NCBI GenBank assembly: GCA_019670725.1
Contig: AP024629.1
Location: 2,790,001-2,854,000, forward strand
Direction of reading: 5' to 3'
Origin: Alphaproteobacteria bacterium SO-S41
Lineage (GTDB): Bacteria > Pseudomonadota > Alphaproteobacteria > Micropepsales > Micropepsaceae
Length of the DNA: 64,000 nucleotides
In this document: one piece after another, positions 28,362 through 36,813 of the stretch
Layout: each line of letters starts with the position of its first letter
Numbering within the stretch: the first letter of the stretch is position 1
Position numbers and translations under genes: made by a program
Notes under the pieces: generated by a model
Databases searched by the model: none
The model's input: only the letters and a program-made list of their open reading frames with translations
What the model was told of the DNA's origin: nothing

Positions 28362-28392
28362 TGTCATCGCCGGACTTGGTCCGGCGATGACA
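28362..28392. repeat. Intergenic palindromic element, type E (single hairpin)
   Basis: A perfect 14-base stem: TGTCATCGCCGGAC (28362-28375), loop ttg, GTCCGGCGATGACA (28379-28392). It has the same GTCAT and ATGAC ends as the larger elements but only one hairpin. It is 28 bases after the ABC-F stop, where it could close the transcript. Confidence 0.85.
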
Positions 28393-28454
28393 GTTGGAGT
28401 TGAGCTTTCACTGCACCCGGCGGCGACTCGCACCGCCTCTATGCCCCTCTTTTC

Positions 28455-28540
28455 CGTCATGGCCGCCCTTGAGGCGGCCATCCAGGGCCACAAGCGTTGC
28501 GGTCGCCCGTGGATGGCCGGGTCAGGCCCGGCCATGACGA
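28455..28540. repeat. Intergenic palindromic element, type B copy 2
   Basis: The outer halves match those at 25046-25130 almost base for base; the spacer differs in part. It lies between the type E hairpin and the end of the orphan antitoxin gene (stop at 28558), where a partner toxin gene would be expected. Confidence 0.88.
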
Positions 28541-28557
28541 TAAGGGGGATTTGGCGA

Positions 28558-28752
28558 TCAAGGTTGAGAGCGGTAACGGGAGCCAGCGTTCGCCCCAGGA
28601 TCGCTACCGCCGAGTGCCGCAAGCCGGCGTGCAGCTTCGCGTTCGACCAATGCGAGAAGCGCGTCATTTACAAGTTCGTTCAGCGAACGAGTGCCCGCAT
28701 AGGCCATCGCGGCCTCCACCAACGCATCGTCCAGAACAACAACCTTGCGCAT
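28558..28752 (-). CDS. VapB-like antitoxin without a toxin partner
   Basis: A 64-residue protein: MRKVVVLDDALVEAAMAYAG, then SLNELVNDALLALVERE and ARRLAALGGSDPGANAG. This is the ribbon-helix-helix type seen in VapB antitoxins (DUF2191-like), with the usual ALxxLGGS tail that precedes a vapC gene. Such antitoxins repress their own promoter and block a PIN-domain ribonuclease. No PIN-domain frame follows: the next 225 bases hold two palindromic elements and then the convergent ABC-F gene. The ATG is only 2 bases after the TPR gene stop. It could be a remnant, or could regulate in trans. Confidence 0.72.
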   Translation of the reverse strand: MRKVVVLDDALVEAAMAYAGTRSLNELVNDALLALVEREAARRLAALGGSDPGANAGSRYRSQP

Positions 28753-28754
28753 GC

Positions 28755-29501
28755 CTAGGCTGCCGCCACCTGTGCTTTCGCTGTCTGGTACCAGCGCTTG
28801 TTGATGCGCTTCACGTGCGGCGGCGAGGTTTCGATCGTTTTCACGATCTTGCGGAAATGGCCGATCGCCTCGTCCTTGCGGCCGATCGAGAGCAGATACT
28901 GCGCGTAACGGCACAGCGCTTCAGGCCCCGGGAAGTACACGATGACGGCCTCGTACTCCTCGATCGCCTGCGCGCTCTTGCCCTGCCCCGCCAGCGCGCG
29001 GGCGAACAGCAGGTGGCCATCGGCATCGGTCTTGGAGGGATGCTCGCGCTGGAAGCGGTCGAGCACGGTTTCGGCCTCGGCGAAATTGGCGGTCTCGACC
29101 AGCGCGTTGGCGTAGCCCATCTGCAGCCGGGGATCGTCGCCATAATCCGTCGCGGCGAGCGCGCGATAGATCGGCAGCCCATCCTCCGCCCGGCCGATGC
29201 GCAGATACTCGTCGGCGAGGCGCTGGCGCGCATCGACCGAATTCGACAGCTCCGCCTCGTGCTTCAGCTTGCGCAGATTGCGTTCGGGATCGCGCAGATC
29301 GAGCGCGGTCTCCTTGATTTTCTGCGCATCGGGACTGGAGAGCGCCTGGGGCAGGATCTCGACGATGATATAGGCGATGCAGCCGATCAGCGGCAGGAAG
29401 ACGATCACATAGATCCAGGGAATGATCTTGCCGTTGCGCGCCGCGTGCACCACGCAGGTCAGCATGAGCAGCAAGATGCCGCCGTAATAAATATACGCCA
29501 T
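28755..29501 (-). CDS. Membrane-anchored tetratricopeptide repeat protein
   Basis: A 248-residue protein. Residues 1-55 have two hydrophobic helices with the PLD-nuclease N-terminal-like pattern (GKIIPWIYVIVFLPLIGCIA), so it is held in the inner membrane. The rest is built of TPR-like helices: DARQRLADEYLRIGRAEDGL, RLQMGYANALVETANFAEAE, HLLFARALAGQGKSAQAIEE, ALCRYAQYLLSIGRKDEAIG. TPR arrays bind partner proteins, but the partner is unknown. The same layout occurs in uncharacterised alphaproteobacterial proteins. It lies between holC and the VapB-like gene, all on the minus strand. Confidence 0.85.
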   Translation of the reverse strand: MAYIYYGGILLLMLTCVVHAARNGKIIPWIYVIVFLPLIGCIAYIIVEILPQALSSPDAQKIKETALDLRDPERNLRKLKHEAELSNSVDARQRLADEYLRIGRAEDGLPIYRALAATDYGDDPRLQMGYANALVETANFAEAETVLDRFQREHPSKTDADGHLLFARALAGQGKSAQAIEEYEAVIVYFPGPEALCRYAQYLLSIGRKDEAIGHFRKIVKTIETSPPHVKRINKRWYQTAKAQVAAA

Positions 29502-29577
29502 CGCGATCCCCCTCCGCGTGGCGTGAGCCTACTCAGCAGACGGCGGGCGGCAAGCGAAACGACTGCAACCCTAGGGT

Positions 29578-30036
29578 TTAAGCCTGCTTCTCCCAGCGGC
29601 CGGCGTCCGACTGTTTCCAGTAGGTGACGCCGTGCCCCGCCGCCTTGGCATCCTTCCAGTGCCGGCGGGCTTCACCCACCGCGCTTTCGTCGCGGCCGTC
29701 GAACACCAGGATCACCCGCTCCAGCTTCGCCAGCGCGGCCCAGTCTTTCGGCTGCGCCCCGTCGACCAGGAACAGCGCCTGCGCGCCGTTCGGGTTCTCG
29801 TCGTCGGCGGTGAGATAGATCGGCTGGCGCTCGGCGAACCCGTCGGCCCGGCGGCCATGCGGAATGAAACTGTCGGTGCGGTACGTCCACAGATGCGCGT
29901 CGAGCGCATCGACCCGCTCAGGTCCGCCCGCCCGCACCACCGCGCGCCAGCCGCGCTCCAGCGTCTTCTGCAGCAGGGGCGGCAGCGCACTTTCCAGCGT
30001 CTCGCGTTGCAGGTGGTAGAACCAGACCTCCGTCAC
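29578..30036 (-). CDS. holC: DNA polymerase III subunit chi
   Basis: A 152-residue protein starting TEVWFYHLQRETLESALPPL, the chi N-terminus. RGWRAVVRAGGPERVDALDA and LWTYRTDSFIPHG follow, with LFLVDGAQP and RVILVFDGRDESAV as the later strands. Chi joins the clamp loader to single-strand binding protein. The ATG overlaps the stop of the upstream hypothetical gene by 4 bases. Its placement near pepA is conserved in many proteobacteria. Confidence 0.92.
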   Translation of the reverse strand: MTEVWFYHLQRETLESALPPLLQKTLERGWRAVVRAGGPERVDALDAHLWTYRTDSFIPHGRRADGFAERQPIYLTADDENPNGAQALFLVDGAQPKDWAALAKLERVILVFDGRDESAVGEARRHWKDAKAAGHGVTYWKQSDAGRWEKQA

Positions 30037-30401
30037 GCGTAGCTCTCGGGCCGCGAGGGATCGTCGGCGCTTTCAGGCGCCAGGAAGTTGAACGGCTTGC
30101 CGCGCGCATTGGCGCGCCAGCCCACCTCCATCGCGAGGCGGATGTTGGCTTCCAGCAGGATCTTGAACTCGCGTGGCCGCTCCGGCCAGCTGCGCGGACG
30201 GCCGTGCTGGGTCTTGGTGTAGGGAAACTCGACGATCAGCTCACGGAAGTTTTCCGACGCCCGCACCGAGACGCGCAGGCCCATATAGCCGTCGGTCGAC
30301 CATTGCGGCTCGCTGAGCACGACCCAGACCAGCACCTCGTCATCGATAGTGATCGTCTCGGGAACCCGCTTCCCGCGGCCCTTTTTCGCGTTGTACGCCA
30401 A
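30033..30401 (-). CDS. Hypothetical protein coupled to holC
   Basis: A 122-residue protein, soluble and rich in Arg and Glu, with a basic N-terminus (MAYNAKKGRGKR). LVWVVLSEPQWSTDGYMGLR and NFRELIVEFPYTKT look like beta-strands, and the C-terminal PREFKILLEANIRLAMEVGW looks helical. I do not recognise it. Its stop overlaps the holC start (ATGA), so the two are translated together, which suggests but does not prove a role in replication. A type C palindrome lies just upstream. Confidence 0.72.
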   Translation of the reverse strand: MAYNAKKGRGKRVPETITIDDEVLVWVVLSEPQWSTDGYMGLRVSVRASENFRELIVEFPYTKTQHGRPRSWPERPREFKILLEANIRLAMEVGWRANARGKPFNFLAPESADDPSRPESYA

Positions 30402-30426
30402 TGACCTTCCTCAACTCCAACCTATC

Positions 30427-30530
30427 CGTCATCCCGGCCTTGCGCCGGGACCCAGGTGACTGGACACGGTGTTTGCGCCCCTGGGTCCCGGGTCTCGGAC
30501 GCCTCACGGCGGCCTCGCCCGGGATGACAG
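30427..30530. repeat. Intergenic palindromic element, type C copy 1
   Basis: The ends are CGTCATCCCGG and CCGGGATGACA. The left half pairs internally (CCCGG with CCGGGA), then come CCCAGG and, on the other side, CCTGGGTCCCGGG. A shorter inner spacer separates them. It lies between pepA (stop at 30542) and the hypothetical gene of the holC unit, both on the minus strand. Confidence 0.82.
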
Positions 30531-30541
30531 GAGAGCGAAAG

Positions 30542-32005
30542 CTAACCCTCCGCGACGCTCTTCACGAAGCGGTCGAGCAGGCGCACGCCGAAGCCGGTCG
30601 CGCCTTCCGGGTGGATGTGGCGGGCCTTGCCGCTCCAGGCCACGCCGGCAATGTCGAGATGCGCCCATTTCGTGCCGTTGACGAAGCGCTGCAGGAACAT
30701 CGCGCCGACGATCGAGCCGCCGAAGCGGTTGCCGGTGATGTTCTTCATGTCGGCGCAGGCGCTGTCGAGCGCGCGGTCCAGCGTCTCCGACAGCGGCAGG
30801 CGCCACAGCTCCTCGCCGACGCCCTTGCCGGCCTCGGTCAGCGCCGCCGACAGCGTGTCGTCGTTGGAGAAGAGGCCCGCGATGTCGGTGCCGAGCGAGA
30901 TCATGATCGCGCCGGTCAGGGTCGCGAGATTGACCATGTATTTCGGCTTGAAGCGGTCCTGCGTGTACCAGAGCGCATCGGCGAGAACGAGACGGCCTTC
31001 GGCGTCGGTGTTCCACACCTCGATGGTCTGGCCCGACATCGAGGTGACGATGTCGCCGGGGCGCTGCGCGTCGCCGTCGGGCATGTTCTCGACCAGGCCG
31101 AGCACGCCGACGACATTGGCCTTCGCCTTGCGCGTCGCCAGCGTCATCATCGCGCCCGCGACGGCGCCCGCGCCGCCCATGTCCCACTTCATGTCCCACA
31201 TGCCGTCGCCCGGCTTCAGCGAGATGCCGCCGGTGTCGAAGGTCACGCCCTTGCCGACGAGGGCGATCGGGGCTTCCTTCGCCGCGCCGCCCTTCCACTG
31301 CATGACGACCAGCTTCGTCTCCTTGCGGCTGCCCTGGCCGACGCCCAGCAGCGCCCCCATGCCGAGCTTGGTCAGCTCCTTCTCGCCGAGGACCTCGACG
31401 GTGACGCCCAGCTTCTTCAGCGCGACGCAGCGGTCGGCGAAGGTCTGCGGATAGATGATGTTGGCCGGCTCGGTCACCAGGTCGCGCGTGAAGGTCACGC
31501 CGTCGATGGTCGCCTCATGCGCCTTCCACAACTTCTTCAGCCCGGCGACGTCGGCGGTCTGGACCTCGATCGCGGTCACCGAGGGCTTCTGCTCGGTCTT
31601 CAGCTTGGTGCGGTACTTGTCGAAGCGATAGGCGCGCAGCACGGCGGCCAGCGCCACGTGGCCGGCGACCTCGGCCGAGACGTCGAGCGCGAAGACCAGC
31701 TTCGTCTCGCCGCTGACCAGGAAGCGGGTGATGACCGAGCCGCCGACGACTTCGCCGCCGAGGGCGTCGATCGCGTCAGCCTTGCCGAGACCCACCAGGG
31801 CGACCCGGCCGCCCGCGAGGCCGGCAATGTCGACCACCTGGCCTTTGGCGCCGGTGAAGCGGTTGCGTTTGGCCGCGGCGGAAATCGCGCCGCCGGAGGC
31901 CTTGTCCGCGGCTTCGGCCTGGGGAAGCAGCTTGCCCCCTTCGGTCGCGCCGACGATCAGCAGGCCGTCCTTGGCAGGGCCGAAGCCCGAAAAACGTACA
32001 TCCAT
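30542..32005 (-). CDS. pepA: Leucyl aminopeptidase
   Basis: A 487-residue M17 aminopeptidase with two metal ions. Metal and active-site residues lie in the C-terminal half: Lys252 and Asp257 in GKGVTFDTGG, Asp275 in KWDMGGAGAV, and Asp334 and Glu336 in the signature NTDAEGRL (332-339). The N-terminal 160 residues form the regulatory alpha/beta domain. It removes N-terminal residues from peptides; in E. coli PepA also binds DNA, which cannot be judged here. I chose ATG 32005; an upstream extension of 25 codons has no homology. AGGGA lies 10 bases before it. It is divergent from lptF over 201 bases. Confidence 0.95.
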   Translation of the reverse strand: MDVRFSGFGPAKDGLLIVGATEGGKLLPQAEAADKASGGAISAAAKRNRFTGAKGQVVDIAGLAGGRVALVGLGKADAIDALGGEVVGGSVITRFLVSGETKLVFALDVSAEVAGHVALAAVLRAYRFDKYRTKLKTEQKPSVTAIEVQTADVAGLKKLWKAHEATIDGVTFTRDLVTEPANIIYPQTFADRCVALKKLGVTVEVLGEKELTKLGMGALLGVGQGSRKETKLVVMQWKGGAAKEAPIALVGKGVTFDTGGISLKPGDGMWDMKWDMGGAGAVAGAMMTLATRKAKANVVGVLGLVENMPDGDAQRPGDIVTSMSGQTIEVWNTDAEGRLVLADALWYTQDRFKPKYMVNLATLTGAIMISLGTDIAGLFSNDDTLSAALTEAGKGVGEELWRLPLSETLDRALDSACADMKNITGNRFGGSIVGAMFLQRFVNGTKWAHLDIAGVAWSGKARHIHPEGATGFGVRLLDRFVKSVAEG

Positions 32006-32206
32006 TATGTGATATTCCCTGTCACTCGTCTGGCTTTGCGGCGCCGCCCCCTCTGGACGATTGCGGCGCGCCGCGCGCATGTTTAGACCGGGGCCGGACT
32101 CAGGGGCCTGCCCGCGGCATTAAGGGCAGACCTAGAACAAACGGCGTCGGTGCGGAAGCGGCTTATGGCGCCTCGCGCGCGTGTGATGTGAAGAAGGCGC
32201 CTGAAT

Positions 32207-33328
32207 GTGACGCGGCTCGGCCGGTACATTTTCGATGAAGCGTTCCGGCCGTTCGTCTTCTTCGTGGCGGCGCTGGCGGCGATCGTCTGGCTGTCGCAGT
32301 CGCTGCGCTACGTGAATGTGATCGTCGATCAGGGCCAGTCGGCCGGCATGTTCTTCTACCTGATCGTGCTGATGCTCCCCAGCCTGCTGATCTTCGTGCT
32401 CCCGGCCGCCCTCCTCTTCGCGACCTTCTACGCCCTCTTTCGACTCCAGGGGGACAGCGAGCTCGTCGTCATCTCGGCCGCCGGCCGCTCGCGCTTTGCC
32501 GTTGCCTGGCCGCTGGTGATCCTCGCCGGGCTGGTGGCGCTGCTCCACCTTGCGGTGAACCTCTATCTGATGCCGCTCGGCCAGCGCACGCTGAAGGACC
32601 GAATGTTCGAGATCCGCGGCGACCTCGTCTCCAACGTCCTGCGCGAGGGCCAGTTCACGACGCCGTCGGACGGGCTCACCGTCTATGTCCGCGAGCGCTC
32701 GGGTACCAACAGCGCCAAGGGCATCCTCGTCCACGACAACCGCGAGCCGGCCAAGGCGACGACCTACATGGCAGAGGCCGGCGAGATCGTCGCGGGCGAT
32801 GCCGGGCCGCGCTTCGTGCTGGTCAACGGCAACGTCCAGAAGATCGAGGCCCCCGGCCGGATCGCGACGCTGCAATTCGACTCCTATGTCATCGACCTCG
32901 CGCCCTTCCAGTCCGGCGAGCGCGGCAGCGACCGCGGCCTGCAGGAGCGCTATCTCGGCGAGCTGCTGAACCCCCAGGACCCCGAACTAAAGCCCGAACG
33001 CCGGCGCTCGCTTTTCGCCGAGGCGCATGAACGGCTCTCCTCGCCGCTCTACAGTTTCGTCTTCGTCCTGATCCCCGCCGCGACCATTCTCGCCGCCGGG
33101 TCAGCGCGGCGCTCGATCGCGCTGCGCATCGGGATGGCGGCGCTGATCGCACTGGCGGTCCGCATGGCGGGCCTCGGCGTGCGCGGGGCGGTCGGCAACA
33201 ATAACGACCTCTGGCCGCTGCTCTACATCGTGCCGCTGCTCGGCATCGCCTTCGGCATCGTCTGGCTCTCGGGCTTCAGCTCCCGCCGGCGCATTCCCGC
33301 CGGTCCGCCCGCCGAGGCCCCGGCATGA
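32207..33328 (+). CDS. lptF: LPS export permease LptF
   Basis: A 373-residue YjgP/YjgQ-type permease. The start LGRYIFDEAFRPFVFFV leads into helix 1. Three N-terminal helices, a periplasmic beta-jellyroll (about 120-270) and three C-terminal helices follow. With LptG and the LptB ATPase it pulls lipopolysaccharide out of the inner membrane. The start is GTG 32207, preceded by AAGGCG. The ATG two bases before is out of frame. Its end overlaps lptG (ATGA). Confidence 0.95.
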   Translation: MTRLGRYIFDEAFRPFVFFVAALAAIVWLSQSLRYVNVIVDQGQSAGMFFYLIVLMLPSLLIFVLPAALLFATFYALFRLQGDSELVVISAAGRSRFAVAWPLVILAGLVALLHLAVNLYLMPLGQRTLKDRMFEIRGDLVSNVLREGQFTTPSDGLTVYVRERSGTNSAKGILVHDNREPAKATTYMAEAGEIVAGDAGPRFVLVNGNVQKIEAPGRIATLQFDSYVIDLAPFQSGERGSDRGLQERYLGELLNPQDPELKPERRRSLFAEAHERLSSPLYSFVFVLIPAATILAAGSARRSIALRIGMAALIALAVRMAGLGVRGAVGNNNDLWPLLYIVPLLGIAFGIVWLSGFSSRRRIPAGPPAEAPA

Positions 33329-34416
33329 CGCCCTTCGTCCTCGCCCGCTACCTGACCTGGCGCTTCCTGCTCAGCTGCGGCGCCGTCACCGGGGCGCTCG
33401 CGGCCTTCGTCTTCGTCCTCAACCTCGCCGAACTGCTGAACCGCAGCGCCGGCAAGGAGGAGATGACCTTCAGCATCGCGCTCGCCATGGCGGTCTTCAA
33501 GTTGCCGCTGACGCTGAACAAGCTGCTGCCCTTCATCGCGCTCTTCGGCGCGATCTGGATGTTCGCCCGGCTCTCGCGCCACCACGAGCTGGAGGCGATC
33601 CGCGCCTCCGGTGTGTCGGCCTGGCAGTTCATCGCGCCGCCAATCGGCGTCGCGATCATCGCCGGCATCGTCTCGACCACCGCGATCAACCCGATCGCCG
33701 CCAATGCCGCCAGCCAGTTCGAGCAGCTGGAAGCGCGCTATATCCGCGGCCGGCCCTCGATCCTCGCCGCTTTGCCGACCGGCGTCTGGCTGCGCCAGGC
33801 CGACGATAGCGGCCAGGCGGTCATCCACGCCCTCCGCGTTTCCAGCGGCGACATGACGCTCGAGGACGTGATCGTCTTCATCTATGCCGGCACCGACCGG
33901 TTCGAGCGCCGGCTCGATGCCCAGTCAGCCGTGCTGCAGGACGGGTTCTGGCATCTGACCAAGGTCTACGAATCCCGCCCCGGCGAGCCCTCCACCTTCA
34001 CCGAGAGCTACGACTTCCCGACGACGCTCACCCCTGACGAGGTGAAGGACAGCTTCACCTCGCCCGACACGATCGATTTCTGGGACCTGCCCCGCTTCAT
34101 CTCGACGGCCGAGGATGCCGGCTTCACCGCCGTGCGCCACCGGATGCATTTCTATTCGCTGATCGCGCTGCCGCTGGCGCTCGGCGCTATGGTGGTGATC
34201 GCCGCGGCCTTTGCGCTCCGGCCCATGCGCTTCGGCGGCACCGGCAAGCTGCTGGCGATGGCGGCGGGGGTTGGCTTCGTCTTCTTCTTCTTCAGCGACT
34301 TCACCGAAGCGCTCGGCCTTGCGGGGCTCGTCACGCCCGTTATCGCCGCCGCCGCGCCGACGCTCGCCGTCATCCTCACCGGCGTCACCGCCCTCCTCTA
34401 TCTCGAGGACGGCTAG
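33325..34416 (+). CDS. lptG: LPS export permease LptG
   Basis: A 363-residue partner of LptF with the same layout: helices at 15-35, 60-80 and 95-120, the jellyroll domain, then helices from about 270 on (MHFYSLIALPLALGAMVVIA, AAGVGFVFFFFSDFTEALGL). LSRHHELEAIRASGVSAWQF is the cytoplasmic coupling region that contacts LptB. Translation is coupled to lptF by the 4-base overlap, and lptD begins 2 bases after its stop. Confidence 0.95.
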   Translation: MTPFVLARYLTWRFLLSCGAVTGALAAFVFVLNLAELLNRSAGKEEMTFSIALAMAVFKLPLTLNKLLPFIALFGAIWMFARLSRHHELEAIRASGVSAWQFIAPPIGVAIIAGIVSTTAINPIAANAASQFEQLEARYIRGRPSILAALPTGVWLRQADDSGQAVIHALRVSSGDMTLEDVIVFIYAGTDRFERRLDAQSAVLQDGFWHLTKVYESRPGEPSTFTESYDFPTTLTPDEVKDSFTSPDTIDFWDLPRFISTAEDAGFTAVRHRMHFYSLIALPLALGAMVVIAAAFALRPMRFGGTGKLLAMAAGVGFVFFFFSDFTEALGLAGLVTPVIAAAAPTLAVILTGVTALLYLEDG

Positions 34417-34418
34417 GC

Positions 34419-36662
34419 ATGCCGCTTCGTTCTTTCCTGCTCGGCGCGGCGTCAGCGGCGGCGCTCGTCCTGACGGCCCTGGCCGCGGACGAGCCGCTGA
34501 CCTCGTTCGATCCCGACAAGCCCGCCCTCGTCTCGGCCGACCGCGCCGTCTACGACAATGACGGCAAGACCGTGCGTCTCAGCGGGAATGTCGAGATCTG
34601 GTCCGACGGCCGGCTGCTGACCGCCGACGAGGTTTCCTACGACCAGAACAGCGGCCGGGTCATCGCCCGCGGCCATGTCGTCGTGCGCGAGGCCGACGGC
34701 GGCACGCTGACCGCCGACGAGGTCGAACTCACCGGCGACCTCAAGGACGGCGTGGTCGAGAATATCGGCTTCATCCTCGACGAACACACCCGCCTCGCCG
34801 CGACCCGCGCGACGCGCGAGAACGGCACCAAGACGACGCTGGAAAACGCGGTCTTCAGTCCCTGCCGCATCTGCGTCGAGGACGGCCAGACCGAGGCGCT
34901 GTGGCAGATCAAGTCGGTCCGCGTCGTGTGGGACCAGACGGGCAAGCGGATTTCCTACGAGAACGCCTCGTTCGAGTTCTTCGGCATCCCGCTGCTCACC
35001 ATTCCCGCGTTCTCGCACGCTGACTTCTCGGTGAAGAACCAGTCGGGCTTCCTCGCGCCGTCTGCGGGTTCGTCCAGCGACCTCGGCTATTTCGTCGAGG
35101 TGCCCTACCACTTCGCGCTCGACCCCAGCTACGACCTCACCGTCACGCCGCTCGTCGCGACCGAAGCCAACCCGCAGCTCAAGCTCGACTGGCGTCAGTT
35201 GACGTCGACGGGCGGCTACTTCCTGTCGGGCAGCTACACCTATGACGACGCGTTCGACTCGACGGGCCTGCGCAACGGCGAGCAGACCTCCTACAGCCAC
35301 ATCTTCGGCCGCGGCCGCTTCAAGCTGTCCGACACGATGGGCTGGGGCTTCGATTTGGAGCGCACCTCGAACGACACCTATCTCAAGCGCTACGACATCT
35401 CCGATGCCGACCGGCTGACCAGCGACGCTTATTGGGAATGGCGCCAGGGCCGCTCCTTCGCCTCGGTGACGGCCTATGCCTTCCAGGGCCTGCGCGCCAC
35501 GGACGATCCCGGCCTCACCCCGCTCGTCCTGCCCGAGGCCGTGCTGCATTATGTCTTCGACGAGCCGATCTATGGCGGCGTCACCGCGATCGATGCGAGC
35601 CTGCTCTATCTGACGCGCACCGAGGGGCTCGACACCCAGCGCATCTCGGCCGGCATTTCCTGGAACCGTCCCGAAATCCTGGAAGGCGGCCAGGCCGTCA
35701 CCTTCTTCGCGGAGTTGCGCGGCGACGTGTACCGCCTCAGCGACGTCGATCCCATCTCGACGCCGACCGCCGAGGACGGCGACATCCTGGGGCGCTTCAG
35801 CGGTTATGTCGGCGTCGATGCGCGCTGGCCCTTCGTCCGCGTCACCGACGACGGCTACACCCAGATCGTCGAGCCGATGATGCAGGTCATCCTCGCGCCC
35901 TACGGCAATGGGCCGGACGGCATTCCCAACGAGGACAGCCAGTCGCTCGAATTCGACGACACCAATCTCTTCAACCCCGTCAAGTTCACCGGCCTCGATC
36001 TGGTCGAAAGCGGCCCGCGCGCCAATATCGGCCTGCGCTATGCCGAGTTCTTCCCGAGCGGCGGCTCGCTGGAAGTGTTCGGCGGTTTCCAGACCCGGCT
36101 CGACGACGACCCGTCCTTCCAGAACGCCTCGGGCCTCGGCGAGACCCAGTCGGACTATGTCGGCCGCATCACCTTCATTCCCTGGCCGGGCCTCACCATC
36201 GTAAACCGGCTGCGGCTCGACAAGGACGACTTCTCCGTCCGCCGCAACGAGGTCTACATCCAGGGCACCGGCTCTTGGTACGAGATCGACGCCTCCTACC
36301 TGAAGCTCGAAAGCGACCCTACGCTCACCGGGCTCGGCCCGCGCGAGGAGGTCTCGCTGCTGACCCGCCTCCATGTCGGGGACTATTGGAGCGTCATCGG
36401 CGGCATCCGGCGCGATTTGGAAGACGACCAGATGATCGAGAGCCGGTTCGCGGTCGCCTATGAGGACGAGTGCTCGTTCCTGGAATTCGGCTTCCGCCGC
36501 CGTTTCACCAGCGACCGCGACACCACGCCCTCGACCACCGTGATCCTGTCGATTCGTCTCAAGGCGCTCGGCGACGACGGCCGGACCGCGGTGCCGCTGT
36601 TCCAGGAAGACCCCTATACAGGCGCGGAAACCCGCGATCCTCAGGACTACCGCTCGTTTTGA
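34419..36662 (+). CDS. lptD: LPS assembly protein LptD
   Basis: A 747-residue outer-membrane protein with a signal peptide (residues 1-22). The LptA-like jellyroll is at about 35-145 (SADRAVYDNDGKTVRLSGNV, LLTADEVSYDQNSGRVIA). A Cys pair, C149-R-I-C152, lies at the jellyroll-barrel junction. The remaining 550 residues form the large barrel with many aromatic strand ends, and it ends in QDYRSF. It takes LPS from the periplasmic bridge and places it in the outer leaflet with LptE. A lone Cys in EDECSFLEFG near residue 685 may be the disulfide partner. It is tightly linked to lptG. Confidence 0.96.
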   Translation: MPLRSFLLGAASAAALVLTALAADEPLTSFDPDKPALVSADRAVYDNDGKTVRLSGNVEIWSDGRLLTADEVSYDQNSGRVIARGHVVVREADGGTLTADEVELTGDLKDGVVENIGFILDEHTRLAATRATRENGTKTTLENAVFSPCRICVEDGQTEALWQIKSVRVVWDQTGKRISYENASFEFFGIPLLTIPAFSHADFSVKNQSGFLAPSAGSSSDLGYFVEVPYHFALDPSYDLTVTPLVATEANPQLKLDWRQLTSTGGYFLSGSYTYDDAFDSTGLRNGEQTSYSHIFGRGRFKLSDTMGWGFDLERTSNDTYLKRYDISDADRLTSDAYWEWRQGRSFASVTAYAFQGLRATDDPGLTPLVLPEAVLHYVFDEPIYGGVTAIDASLLYLTRTEGLDTQRISAGISWNRPEILEGGQAVTFFAELRGDVYRLSDVDPISTPTAEDGDILGRFSGYVGVDARWPFVRVTDDGYTQIVEPMMQVILAPYGNGPDGIPNEDSQSLEFDDTNLFNPVKFTGLDLVESGPRANIGLRYAEFFPSGGSLEVFGGFQTRLDDDPSFQNASGLGETQSDYVGRITFIPWPGLTIVNRLRLDKDDFSVRRNEVYIQGTGSWYEIDASYLKLESDPTLTGLGPREEVSLLTRLHVGDYWSVIGGIRRDLEDDQMIESRFAVAYEDECSFLEFGFRRRFTSDRDTTPSTTVILSIRLKALGDDGRTAVPLFQEDPYTGAETRDPQDYRSF

Positions 36663-36695
36663 CGGTCAAAAAAAGGCCCGATTTCTGGTCGATCC

Positions 36696-36727
36696 CGCCG
36701 TTGAACGGCGTAGCGAAGCCTGTATTC
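36696..36727 (+). promoter_or_regulatory. Possible promoter and small palindrome before surA
   Basis: CGCCGTT and AACGGCG form a perfect 7-base inverted repeat around a single G (36696-36710). TTGAAC (36701-36706) inside it and TATTCT (36722-36727) could be -35 and -10 boxes, although the 15-base spacing is short. This lies in the 151-base gap between lptD and surA and would give surA its own promoter. Confidence 0.25.
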
Positions 36728-36813
36728 TCCGCCGCGCGGCGGGGGTCGGGGCCAACGGCACTGAGGCAGCACGCGGTTGTGCGCCTTCAAACAGACGGAT
36801 TAGCGTTAAGGCC

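Noticed and set aside
28335-28557. Search for a vapC toxin downstream of the antitoxin
   Set aside because: No PIN-domain acidic pattern is found in any frame; the interval is accounted for by two palindromic elements.
30401-32086. A 561-codon open frame opposite pepA
   Set aside because: Antisense shadow; it also runs through a palindromic repeat, which real genes here avoid.
34452-36374. A 640-codon open frame opposite lptD
   Set aside because: Its composition is the mirror of lptD codons; lptD is clearly real by homology and operon position.
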